DNA from: CAYRTD01 sp964595055
Lineage (GTDB): Bacteria > Bacteroidota > Bacteroidia > Bacteroidales > GCA-2748055
Direction of reading: 5' to 3'
NCBI GenBank assembly: GCA_964595055.1
Contig: CAZQOV010000066.1
Location: 1-16,725 of the forward strand
DNA: 16,725 nt
Part shown: in pieces, positions 1-6,988 of the stretch
Layout: the number at the start of each line of letters is the position of its first letter
Numbering within the stretch: position 1 is the stretch's first letter
Program-made: the position numbers and the translations under genes
The notes under the pieces: generated by a model
Database searches by the model: none
Told to the model about the DNA's origin: nothing
What the model saw: only the letters and a program-made list of their open reading frames with translations

Positions 1-194
1 TTGTATTTTACGGAACGGGAGTGAAAAACCTGGCCACTTTTGGTCCGATGAATCCATTTTTTTCACCTAGCTTTGATGAGTTCAACTTTGGCTCAAGCAT
101 TCGTCTTGGTGACAATGTGACCATTGGTGCTTCCTTTCATTTCAGGGAATATAGTCCGATGAATGGGGGGTACTTTGCTCCGTTTGGGGAATAG
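1..194 (+). CDS. 3' end of an unidentified beta-rich protein (partial)
   Basis: An open frame enters from the left edge (first full codon at 3) and stops with TAG at 192-194, giving the last 63 residues of a protein. The sequence alternates polar and hydrophobic or aromatic residues (for example SSIRLGDNVTIGASFHFREY) and is rich in Gly, Phe, Asn and Pro, as in the last strands of an outer-membrane beta-barrel or a secreted beta-sandwich. It ends in F-G-E rather than the terminal aromatic residue typical of barrel proteins assembled by the BAM complex. I do not recognise the family. The start, signal peptide and most of the protein lie outside the window. It converges with the lactonase gene at 510-1625. 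Confidence 0.6.
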   Translation, partial: VFYGTGVKNLATFGPMNPFFSPSFDEFNFGSSIRLGDNVTIGASFHFREYSPMNGGYFAPFGE

Positions 195-509
195 AGGACA
201 CGGAGAAAGAGAATATAACTGTAATCGTGTAGGAACACAGTGAACTACGGAGAAATATGGAATAGCAGGACATTTTGGAGCCGTGTTGCTCTTTGAAGGA
301 CGCAGAGGAAGAAATTACAACTTTTTTTGCTATGCTTTATTCTTACCCTGTAAGTGGTCAAATTGATTAGCCATGGCAACTCATGGTAAAGACGTCACGG
401 TAATCCCCACCGGGTTTTTGATTTACGGAGTATTGAAGAAAGTCAAAAAGAATATTTAATTGATACAAATATACTTATCGGATATACCGGTGATTGTTGC
501 CCAAAAAGG
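195..509. other. 315-bp convergent spacer with no gene recognised
   Basis: No gene is convincing here. About 195-320 is purine-rich and low in complexity, with recurring variants of acggagaaa (200-208, 247-255, and a looser copy near 299-312). A 28-codon ATG frame at 373-459 has no recognisable content. The opposite strand of about 335-425 reads as a short coding-like stretch broken by a stop, which could be a scrap of a lost gene or insertion sequence. I could not identify it. No strong hairpin followed by a T-run was seen, although two genes end facing each other here. Confidence 0.45.
200..268. repeat. Degenerate purine-rich short repeats
   Basis: acggagaaa occurs at 200-208 and 247-255, and the second copy is followed by ggaatagcag at 259-268. 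That 10-mer recurs exactly at 6801-6810, in the spacer downstream of the sugar kinase. Imperfect intergenic repeats of this texture are common in Bacteroidetes genomes. No function is visible. Confidence 0.4.
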
Positions 510-1625
510 TTAATAGAATATCACACAGCTAGGTTGTGAAACAGGTAGAGTTTTGCCTGTAGTTTGGAGGCTTCCATCCTCATTTATCTTCAGGAGAACG
601 ATCTCATTTTGATCCTGATTACCGGCAACCAGGTATTTTCCTGAAGGACTTATATTGAAGTCGCGCACCACGCCAATGTCTTCAAAGTAGTTCCCCATGC
701 TTGTCAGTCTGCCATCATCCATGATTTCAAAGACAGCAATGGAATTTACCCCCCGGTTGGATGCATAAAGATATTTGCCGTTAGGATGGATTCTGATGGC
801 TGCAGCTTTTGTATATGCAGAGGGGTCTACGTCCAGTGTACTTTTTTTATCGATGATTTCAAGACTACCATTTTCATTATTGATCTCACAGGCGACTACT
901 TCATTACTTAATTCGGTGAGGATAAATACCCATTCACCGTTTGCGTGGAAAGCCATATGACGCGGACCGCTTCCCGGTTCAAGCTGAAGGAATTCATGCT
1001 TCCCGTTAGGAGTAATTTCACCGTTTTTTTTCTGTTTATAAATCATGATCTTATCGATTCCAAGATCAGCCGAATATACATATTTGCCATTCATGGAAGC
1101 ATGTATATAATGGGCATGGGGTCCTTTCTGGCGATCATCATTTGGTCCCGATCCTTTATGCTGAAATGAGGAGAGGGGAGGGGTGAGTCTGCCGTTCTTG
1201 TCAAATGCATATGAAACCACAGAACCATTGCTGTAATTGGCGGCATAGACGATATCATAAACCGGATTGACAGATATGTGGGTAGGGTTCTTACCTCTAC
1301 TGGGCTGCTGATTGATATGAGAGAGCTCCGAAACCTCATCATTAATCCTGAACGCATTTATGCTTTGTTCCTTTTCAAGACCTTCAAAGTTTTTGGAACT
1401 TACGGCAAAGAGGAAATGTTTGTCATTCGATAAGGCGAGGTACCCAGGTCTTGTTCCTCCTTTTGTTCTCTTAAATAACTCCATATCACCTGTTTTCTCA
1501 TCCAGATGGTATATCGCTACTGCCTCTTCAAGATTCCTGTCGGTTGTTCCTACGATAAAGGTGGTTTTTTGAGCATTCATAGTGATGGGTATTTTAAGTA
1601 GGATTATGAAAAATATTGTTTTCAT
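510..1625 (-). CDS. Secreted lactonase-family beta-propeller (YkgB/Pgl-type)
   Basis: This 371-residue protein belongs to the seven-bladed beta-propeller lactonase family, whose best-known member is the non-homologous-type 6-phosphogluconolactonase YbhE. Residues 1-19 form a signal peptide (a hydrophobic run after MKTIF, with probable cleavage near NAQ), so it probably acts in the periplasm or outside the cell rather than in the cytosolic pentose phosphate pathway. Family hallmarks are KGPHAH at 167-172, GSGPRHMAFH at 218-227, and repeated blade motifs of the HPNGKYLYASNRG type. The length matches the family. The ATG at 1625 is followed directly by the signal peptide, which supports this start. 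It lies downstream of the KdgF-like gene on the same strand with a 220-bp gap, so separate transcription is possible. The substrate is unknown. A sugar lactone or a non-catalytic propeller role are both possible. Confidence 0.88.
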   Translation of the reverse strand: MKTIFFIILLKIPITMNAQKTTFIVGTTDRNLEEAVAIYHLDEKTGDMELFKRTKGGTRPGYLALSNDKHFLFAVSSKNFEGLEKEQSINAFRINDEVSELSHINQQPSRGKNPTHISVNPVYDIVYAANYSNGSVVSYAFDKNGRLTPPLSSFQHKGSGPNDDRQKGPHAHYIHASMNGKYVYSADLGIDKIMIYKQKKNGEITPNGKHEFLQLEPGSGPRHMAFHANGEWVFILTELSNEVVACEINNENGSLEIIDKKSTLDVDPSAYTKAAAIRIHPNGKYLYASNRGVNSIAVFEIMDDGRLTSMGNYFEDIGVVRDFNISPSGKYLVAGNQDQNEIVLLKINEDGSLQTTGKTLPVSQPSCVIFY

Positions 1626-1845
1626 TTAAATTATGTTCTGATGATTTATTTTAACAATAAAGTAGATGTGAAAGTTTTGATTCGGGCTGAATATATGTTA
1701 AGCAATTGCAGGCGCGGATTATATTCGATTGATTGGATACTATTTCAGGTCGGGTATGCCAAAGACCTGGTTATAGAGATAACTTCCACTCAACAAAAGT
1801 ACTTTTTTCTTAAGATTTTTTAAAACCCGATTTATTATATTTCAT
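1626..1845. other. Spacer between two minus-strand genes, no gene recognised
   Basis: These 220 bp are AT-rich. They contain a 6-bp inverted repeat (CAGGTC at 1746-1751, GACCTG at 1764-1769) and a 12-bp palindrome AAAAGTACTTTT at 1795-1806. Neither has a clear minus-strand T-run, so neither can be called a terminator. A 60-codon plus-strand open frame (1641-1823) has no coding character. Confidence 0.35.
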
Positions 1846-2181
1846 TCAAATAAAATCTTCTCTTATCGGATAGAAGGAATCGATAAGCCTGGCGGTTTTA
1901 GAGATTACTTTGATGCTGTGTTCCCTGTTGGGGGGGACTGAAAACATATCCCCTTGCTTAAGAACCTCATCCGGTTCTTCTTCATAGTAGAAAATGATTT
2001 CACCTTCAGCAACATAGGAAGTTTGCTCATGCGGGTGTGAGTGAGGCGGATCGGCTTCTTCCCATGGTCCTCCGGTAAAGTCGATGAGAACTGTCATGAG
2101 GTTTCCCGTGTGGATTAATTTTCTTTTCACCCTTGAACTTACTGCGGTATATGATACATCATCAAACTTAAGTACTGGCAT
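1846..2181 (-). CDS. kdgF: KdgF-like cupin, unsaturated uronate ketonization
   Basis: This 111-residue single-domain cupin is the usual size for KdgF. KdgF proteins speed conversion of the 4,5-unsaturated uronates released by pectin and alginate lyases into their open keto form for downstream catabolism. The metal site is visible: H47 and H49 in PPHSHPHEQ, Q53, and H88 in PPNREHS. The C-terminal motif has D101, F103 and R107 followed by EDF. As I recall, these match the catalytic Asp, Phe and Arg described for characterised KdgF. No signal peptide is present, so it is cytoplasmic. It is divergent from the aldo/keto reductase, with 79 bp between start codons. The family call is strong and the exact function likely. 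A generic cupin of other function remains possible because no lyase or kdu genes are adjacent. Confidence 0.8.
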   Translation of the reverse strand: MPVLKFDDVSYTAVSSRVKRKLIHTGNLMTVLIDFTGGPWEEADPPHSHPHEQTSYVAEGEIIFYYEEEPDEVLKQGDMFSVPPNREHSIKVISKTARLIDSFYPIREDFI

Positions 2182-2209
2182 AATTGTTAGATTAAAAATA
2201 TGTACTAAC

Positions 2210-2217
2210 CAAATTTA
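2210..2217 (-). promoter_or_regulatory. Candidate Bacteroidetes -7 element for the cupin
   Basis: On the minus strand this reads TAAATTTG, an exact match to the Bacteroidetes sigma-ABfr -7 consensus TAnnTTTG. It lies 29 bp upstream of the cupin ATG, implying a leader of roughly 20 nt. The -33 TTTG box is not at ideal spacing (the nearest TTG is about 26 nt away), so this is a candidate only. Confidence 0.4.
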
Positions 2218-2260
2218 AGCATTAAATTGAAACTTTTAATAATCAAAAACACACATAAAT

Positions 2261-3235
2261 ATGAAATATCGTAGATTCGGGAAGACCCAGATGGATGTAT
2301 CAGAGATTGGTTTTGGTGCCTGGGCTATTGGCGGAAGCTGGGGAGAACAGGATGAGAATGATTCTCTTGAAGCTCTTGAAACCGCTATCGATGCAGGTGT
2401 AAATTTTATTGATACCGCTGCAGGTTATGGAAATGGAAAATCGGAGCGAATCATCGGAGATTTTCTGAAATCGAGATTCGAAACCGTATATGTAAGTACC
2501 AAGACTCCCCCTAAGCCTGGAAACTGGCCCCCTTCACCCTATGATAAAATAGAAGAAAGGTATCCTGAATCCTATTTAAGAGAGAATATTGAAGAACGTC
2601 TCAAGAACCTTAAGATGGAAAGCCTTGATATTTTACTTCTTCATACATGGACAAGGGCATGGAATGACAACCCTGTTGCTCTGGAAACTCTTCAAAAGAT
2701 CAAATCGGAAGGACTTGTTAACTATATTGGTATATCGACTCCTGAACATGATCAAAACTGTGTGATACAGCTTATGCGGGAAGGCTTGATAGATGCGGTT
2801 CAGGTTATTTATAACATTTTTGAGCAGGAACCGGCTGCACAATTATTGCCTGTGGCCGTGGAAACGGGAACGGGTATTATTGTGAGGGTTGCTTTAGATG
2901 AAGGAGTGTTGACAGGGAAATATAAGGGTGATGAAGAATTTGACGAGGAGGATTTTCGGAGCAAATATTTTGCCGGTGACCGTCTCAAGCGGGCGGTTAG
3001 GAGGACGAATAAAATAAAAGAAGATTTCAGGGGATCGGAATTTACCATGCCTGAACTGGCATTGAAATTTGCCATGTCTCATGAGGCAGTATCCACTGTT
3101 ATTCCGGGAATAAGAAACAAGAAACAGGCAGAGATAAATACGAATGTTTCGGGCCTTCCCGGATTGACCAAAGATGAATTGGAAAGATTAAGGGATTATC
3201 GTTGGAACAGGGGATTTTGGTATGGGGGGAAGTAG
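2261..3235 (+). CDS. Aldo/keto reductase
   Basis: This 324-residue cytosolic NAD(P)H-dependent oxidoreductase has the AKR (alpha/beta)8-barrel fold. The complete catalytic tetrad is visible: D51 and Y56 in FIDTAAGYGNGKSE, K81 in VSTKT, and H128 in LLLHTW. The N-terminus (MKYRRFGKTQMDVSEIGFGAW) is typical of the family and fixes the start at the ATG. The C-terminal cofactor-binding part contains the usual STVIPGIRNKKQ segment, in which basic residues normally contact the NADP phosphate. The substrate cannot be read from sequence. The divergent KdgF-like neighbour makes a sugar or uronate carbonyl substrate attractive but unproven. The amidotransferase follows 227 bp later on the same strand. 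Confidence 0.92.
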   Translation: MKYRRFGKTQMDVSEIGFGAWAIGGSWGEQDENDSLEALETAIDAGVNFIDTAAGYGNGKSERIIGDFLKSRFETVYVSTKTPPKPGNWPPSPYDKIEERYPESYLRENIEERLKNLKMESLDILLLHTWTRAWNDNPVALETLQKIKSEGLVNYIGISTPEHDQNCVIQLMREGLIDAVQVIYNIFEQEPAAQLLPVAVETGTGIIVRVALDEGVLTGKYKGDEEFDEEDFRSKYFAGDRLKRAVRRTNKIKEDFRGSEFTMPELALKFAMSHEAVSTVIPGIRNKKQAEINTNVSGLPGLTKDELERLRDYRWNRGFWYGGK

Positions 3236-3462
3236 GGGGTAATGGAGGATATACTATGGACCATAGACGATGGAAGCGACCTGGACGACTTTAGAGATGG
3301 ATTAGACCACTGGATGGTTCTTTGATGAAGAAAAGGGTGAAGGATGTGGGGAGGACTATGGATCATTTATTGGCAAGGTTACTGCCTTTTAATAAGCAGG
3401 AAGATCTATAAAAAAGTAATAAAACAAGAGGAATGTTTTTTGTTTAATGAATCTGTTTAATT
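3236..3462. repeat. Spacer with short repeated ACTATGGAxCAT motif
   Basis: This purine-rich spacer lies between the aldo/keto reductase and the amidotransferase. The 12-mer ACTATGGACCAT (3253-3264) recurs with one change as ACTATGGATCAT (3355-3366). The first copy contains a palindrome, CTATGG-A-CCATAG (3254-3266). An acidic 27-residue frame from 3242 is probably chance. No clear -7 promoter element was found before the ATG at 3463. Confidence 0.35.
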
Positions 3463-4065
3463 ATGTCAGAGCGACTATTAATAATAAATTCCGCAGAACC
3501 TGATGATTTCAGATTTACTGATCCTCTGCAGCAGATCTTAAGTGTTTGCAAGATTTCGGAAGAATTGCATCACTGGACTGAATTTAAAGGTATAGAACAA
3601 ATTGATGAATATGAGGGTGTTATCATAAGCGCATCTCCCAGAGGGGATAATGATAATTTTAATGAACGTCTTTCTGCATTCCGTTGGTTAAAAACATTTA
3701 AGAAACCGGTATTTGGCATCTGTGCCGGTCATCAACTGACAGCTGTTACTTTTGGTTCCAGGTTAATAAAGGATGTAGAGGCTGAAGAAGGAAAAGTGAA
3801 AGTCAGAATTCTTAAGGAAGACCCTATCTTTTTAGGGATGAAAGAAGAGCTTGATACAGAACAACATCATAATGATTCTGTTTCTTTACCGCTGGATTTT
3901 GATCTCCTGGCAAGCTCCGAAAAATGCACGGTTCAGGCAGTAAAGCATAATTCATTCCCGATATATACAGTTCAGTGGCATGCTGAACAGTCGAATCCGG
4001 AGATGGTGTTGAATTTTGTGAGGATAGTACTTGGAGAACACTGGGCAGTAAGCAGCAGGCCATAG
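3463..4065 (+). CDS. Class I glutamine amidotransferase, GMP-synthase-like
   Basis: This 200-residue stand-alone GATase class I domain resembles the glutaminase half of GuaA and PabA/TrpG. The triad is complete: nucleophile C87 in FGICAGHQ, then H173 and E175 in VQWHAEQ. An oxyanion-type segment ISASPRG lies near residues 56-61. Such enzymes release ammonia from glutamine for a partner synthetase, or act as gamma-glutamyl hydrolases. No synthetase domain is fused or adjacent, so the partner and substrate are unknown. It has no signal peptide and is cytosolic. The ATG at 3463 gives the expected N-terminus (RLLIINSAEP), matching the first beta-strand of the fold. The 1.7 kb downstream is decayed sequence, so this is the last intact gene before the pseudogene cluster. 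Confidence 0.88.
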   Translation: MSERLLIINSAEPDDFRFTDPLQQILSVCKISEELHHWTEFKGIEQIDEYEGVIISASPRGDNDNFNERLSAFRWLKTFKKPVFGICAGHQLTAVTFGSRLIKDVEAEEGKVKVRILKEDPIFLGMKEELDTEQHHNDSVSLPLDFDLLASSEKCTVQAVKHNSFPIYTVQWHAEQSNPEMVLNFVRIVLGEHWAVSSRP

Positions 4066-4173
4066 GCAGAATGGTTGACGGCTAAAAGTGGAATTTATGT
4101 TGGATAATAATGATCATTGCAGGATTAAGCATATTGTTATATTCAGATTATTGATACGAGAATTTTTCTAATA

Positions 4174-4671
4174 ATGGGTGCTTTGCTATATTCTATACCC
4201 GCTAAACAGTCACAAACTTCTAATCTAATCGGGACCGGAATGATTGCCCCACTACCTCTCGATAGTGTTTGAAAATGGATGGTTGGATGAAAATGATTTC
4301 TGTGAGAGTATTCTCAAGGCAACAGATGAGATAATAAAATTTGTCACCTTCAAGGGTGAAGTGCTCTGCTCTTCAAACAGACCCGGTCCTTTAGGTGATT
4401 ATGATGAATATTTGGGATGTTAACCTGAAATTGATGAGGAACATGGATTTCAGGGAGTAATATATGGGATGATGGGGGAGATGGAGATGAGATAGTAAAC
4501 CATACTTATGCAATCAAGGTATGGATTACGCAAGCTCATACCCATGGAGTTTTTCAATCCCATGCCATGTTTTGGGGCTTACCGCCTGGCTGTTATTTCA
4601 AAGAGTATTTCTCACAGGCTTGGACGGGATCCCACCCCCACCGCCGCCACCATGTGCATCTTTTGATGTAA
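4174..4671 (+). pseudogene. Remnant of an unidentified, probably secreted protein
   Basis: No intact gene fits here, but coding-like stretches chain across two frames. The frame at 4174-4272 (MGALLYSIPAKQ... to PLDSV, stop) is continued after a one-base shift by the frame at about 4262-4466 (FENGWLDEND..., with an internal TAA at 4421). It shifts again to the frame at 4465-4671 (WDDGGDGDEIVNHTYAIKVW..., ending HHVHLLM, TAA). The joins fall where the text continues sensibly (DSV/FENGW and VIYG/WDDGG), which suggests one gene broken by frameshifts and a nonsense change. A hydrophobic MIIAGLSILLYS-like stretch just upstream could be an old signal peptide. The TDEI...GEV...YG..DGDGDEI pattern faintly recalls small secreted Bacteroidetes beta-domains with G-D-E-I repeats. 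The family is not identified. Confidence 0.4.
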
Positions 4672-4949
4672 AATTTTCCAAAATCTCAGCATCGGATTTA
4701 TCTGTTTTTTTAATTTTTTTTCAACCAACCATAATTCATAATATATTAAAACCCAAAATTGTTAATAACTTGGGCTTTATATCCTTTAATAAATATAGAC
4801 TCTACTCTGAAAAAGTGTCAAATGTAGTCACTCTATTCTATTGCCTACCGGTCCGCTAAGGCAGAGGAGTTGCTCAAAATAACCAACATGGCAAAAGTCT
4901 CAGCTGTGATGGAATTTAAGGGCTTGTAGCATTTTTCGGACTACACTGA
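4672..4949. other. AT-rich decayed spacer, no gene recognised
   Basis: This stretch lies between two pseudogene remnants. A 112-codon plus-strand open frame (4521-4859) crosses it, but it includes a run of seven prolines and low-complexity sequence and overlaps the better frame at 4465-4671, so it is not called as a gene. A 23-codon coding-like scrap (EELLKITNMAKVSAVMEFKG) at about 4860-4929 ends at TAG and could be another fragment. Confidence 0.35.
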
Positions 4950-5562
4950 ATAAATGATAAAAGATTGAGGTATAAAATTTCAATTATTCGCCTGACATTT
5001 ATTATTTACCTCGGAGCATGAAACTCAAAGAGTAAAAAAAAAGATGATGGAACACAGGTTTTGATAAGCCGTGATCTGGATGAAATAGAAAAAGATGGCA
5101 AGCTGAAAGTGCTTGTCAGCTATAACAGTACGAGCTATTTTCTTTTTAGGGGTCAGCCTATGGGATTTGAATATGAGTTAATGACGAGGCTTACAGATCA
5201 TCTTGACCTTTATCTGGAATTGATCATTACAAAAAAACTGAATTCAGTGTTTTATGACCTGAACCAGGGTGATTTTTCCGGGGATTCCAGATTCTATACG
5301 ACGAATTAAATTCAGCATGACTGCATATAATTGTGGATATTATCAGATCAAAGATGCACAGGCACTGGCAAATGCGAATCAGCTTAACGAGAATAATGTC
5401 TGGGAAGAAAATGTGGAGGAAATGGTTCTGGCACCAGGTTATTCCGGTACTTATAATATGGATATTGTGAAATATGGGTATGTCAGGAGAACTGAACCTG
5501 TAACATATGTAGAACTAATATTGGAGAGATGTGATCATTATATTAAATTCATTAATGAGTGA
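4950..5562 (+). pseudogene. mltF: Decayed mltF (lytic murein transglycosylase F lipoprotein)
   Basis: Intact MltF is an envelope lipoprotein with an SBP_bac_3 domain followed by an SLT transglycosylase domain that cleaves peptidoglycan. Here the frame from about 4950 reads as a lipoprotein signal (RLTFIIYLGA), but the codon where the lipobox cysteine should be is TGA (5019-5021). The frame continues NSKSKKKDDG and then the SBP start (ISRDLDEIEKDGKLKVLVSY, then FRGQPMGFEYEL) to about 5280. The text then jumps, in the +1 frame, to the C-terminal end of the SLT domain (IPDSIRRIKF, AYNCGYYQIKDAQAL, VKYGYVRRTEPVTYVELILER) and stops at 5560-5562. I estimate some 250-300 residues are lost, including most of the SBP domain and the SLT catalytic glutamate. 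No ATG opens the frame (4950 is ATA). It is non-functional. Confidence 0.82.
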
Positions 5563-5587
5563 AATTAGCAATAAACCGGTATTAACT

Positions 5588-5708
5588 AACATAGAAATCA
5601 CCAATTAAGCCCCTTGCGGATGCTGTTTTGTTTATGGTTATCATTATCTTTGCAAGAATACTGGCTGTTTTGCTCTCGAAAAGGCGCAAACTCCTGATGA
5701 GTAGCTGA
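5588..5708 (+). pseudogene. Possible scrap of a Kef-type cation/proton antiporter N-terminus
   Basis: A short frame at 5595-5708 reads ...KPLADAVLFMVIIIFARI, then LAVLLSKRRKLLMSS and TGA. The neighbouring frame just upstream reads IEITN before TAA. Together these resemble the N-terminus of Kef/CPA2 antiporters (a short IEI.LPL.DPVLIF segment, one transmembrane helix, then ...LSKRLKIPD) broken by one or two frameshifts. Only about 40 codons are recognisable and nothing of the rest of the transporter follows, so this is a weak identification. The hydrophobic helix itself is clear. It sits between the mltF pseudogene and the sugar kinase. Confidence 0.28.
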
Positions 5709-5753
5709 TTCTGAGGAAGATATTGCGAATTATAAACTATATACCTGATTATT

Positions 5754-6782
5754 ATGGTAATAACTTTTGGTGAGATTATGCTTCGCCTGGCAACACCAGG
5801 CAATCTAAGATTTTCACAAACGGATAACTTTAATGCTCTTTATGGAGGAGGTGAGGCCAATGTGGCCATATCTCTCGCTAATTATGGTATTCCGGTGGAA
5901 TTTGTGAGTCGTTTGCCTCAAAATGATCTTGGAAGAGCGGCACAAATGACGCTCAGGAAATATAATGTTGGGACCCGGTATATTACCTGGGGAGGAGAGA
6001 GGCTTGGGATTTATTTCCTTGAAACAGGCGCTGTGAGCCGGGCAAGCAAAGTGATTTACGATCGTGCACATTCGGCAATTTCAGAGATCGAACCGGGAAT
6101 GATCGACTGGGATAAGGTATTTGAAGGGGCAAACTGGTTTCACTGGACAGGGATTACTCCCGCCATCTCGGAAGGAACAGCAAAAGTTTGTGAAGAAGCT
6201 ATTAAAAAAGCAAATGAAAAAGGTATAACCGTTTCGACCGATTTAAATTACCGAAAAAAACTATGGAAATGGGGAAAAGATGCACAGGAAGTTATGCCTG
6301 GACTTGTGAAAGGATGTGACATCATTCTGGGAAATGAGGAAGATGCAGAAAAATCGCTGGGAATTCACCCTCAGGGAGTGGATGTAACCAAAGGCGAGGT
6401 GGAAGCCAAAGCCTATCAGTCGGTATCCGAGCAAATCATGGAAAAATACCCAAGATGTAAAAAGGTTATTACAACACTCCGCGGCTCCATTAGTGCAAAT
6501 CATAATACCTGGTCAGGTGTATTGTGGGACGGGGAAACCTTATTTGAAGCACCCAAATATGATATCACCCACATTGTAGACAGGGTAGGGGGCGGCGATT
6601 CCTTTATGGGCGGACTCATTTATGGCTTGATGACCTATATGGATAATGATCAAAATGCACTTAATTTTGCCGTGGCCGCATCGGCACTGAAGCATACAAT
6701 CTATGGTGACTTCAACCTGGTGACTGTTGAAGAGATTGAGAAACTTATGGGAGGTGATGCTTCGGGGAGAGTGTCGAGGTAG
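5754..6782 (+). CDS. kdgK: PfkB-family sugar kinase, likely 2-keto-3-deoxygluconate kinase
   Basis: This 342-residue ribokinase/PfkB-family kinase opens with VITFGEIMLRL, and the N-terminal sugar-binding motif is GGGEANVAISLANYG (about 31-45). The ATP/anion-hole signature DRVGGGDSFMGGLIYG has catalytic base D282. The variant GGGD in place of GAGD and the overall sequence look like Bacteroidetes KdgK, which phosphorylates 2-keto-3-deoxygluconate to KDPG in uronate catabolism. KDG kinases in this phylum usually sit beside the KDPG aldolase kdgA, but here a cyclophilin follows 206 bp later. No SD is present. The ATG is preceded by A/T-rich sequence and gives the expected N-terminus. Alternative: another ketose or deoxysugar kinase of the same family. 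Confidence 0.87.
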   Translation: MVITFGEIMLRLATPGNLRFSQTDNFNALYGGGEANVAISLANYGIPVEFVSRLPQNDLGRAAQMTLRKYNVGTRYITWGGERLGIYFLETGAVSRASKVIYDRAHSAISEIEPGMIDWDKVFEGANWFHWTGITPAISEGTAKVCEEAIKKANEKGITVSTDLNYRKKLWKWGKDAQEVMPGLVKGCDIILGNEEDAEKSLGIHPQGVDVTKGEVEAKAYQSVSEQIMEKYPRCKKVITTLRGSISANHNTWSGVLWDGETLFEAPKYDITHIVDRVGGGDSFMGGLIYGLMTYMDNDQNALNFAVAASALKHTIYGDFNLVTVEEIEKLMGGDASGRVSR

Positions 6783-6801
6783 TTTATTAGTTGTGCAGTT
6801 G

Positions 6802-6828
6802 GAATAGCAGATGATGAATAGCAGATGA
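6802..6828. repeat. Tandem 13-bp direct repeat GAATAGCAGATGA
   Basis: GAATAGCAGATGA occurs at 6802-6814 and again at 6816-6828, separated by one base (14-bp period), just after the kinase stop codon. The 10-mer ggaatagcag is also found at 259-268. This may be a low-complexity intergenic repeat family. No function is evident. Confidence 0.5.
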
Positions 6829-6917
6829 AATGCCTGGATTGAAAATGATTCAGAGAGAAAACTAATTGACTATATATAGCTCTGATATGATTTCGTAATA
6901 AGTAAGTTTATTAGAAC

Positions 6918-6925
6918 TATCTTTG
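6918..6925 (+). promoter_or_regulatory. Candidate -7 promoter element for the cyclophilin
   Basis: TATCTTTG matches the Bacteroidetes -7 consensus TAnnTTTG exactly and lies 63 bp before the ATG at 6989. Transcription would start near 6931 and give a leader of about 58 nt. The best -33 candidate (TTTC at 6891-6894) is at slightly long spacing and has one mismatch. Confidence 0.5.
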
Positions 6926-6988
6926 TATTCTTCTGAGCGAATAAAGTCTTTATAAATCAAAGGGAATATTTAATAAAATATTATAAAA

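Noticed and set aside
1641..1823. 60-codon plus-strand open frame between lactonase and cupin
   Set aside because: It lies in an AT-rich spacer with no coding character and no recognised family, and it would run opposite to both neighbours.
4521..4859. 112-codon plus-strand open frame with a poly-proline run
   Set aside because: It overlaps the more protein-like frame at 4465-4671, has a seven-proline run from a CCN-rich tract, then AT-rich low-complexity sequence, and resembles no protein.
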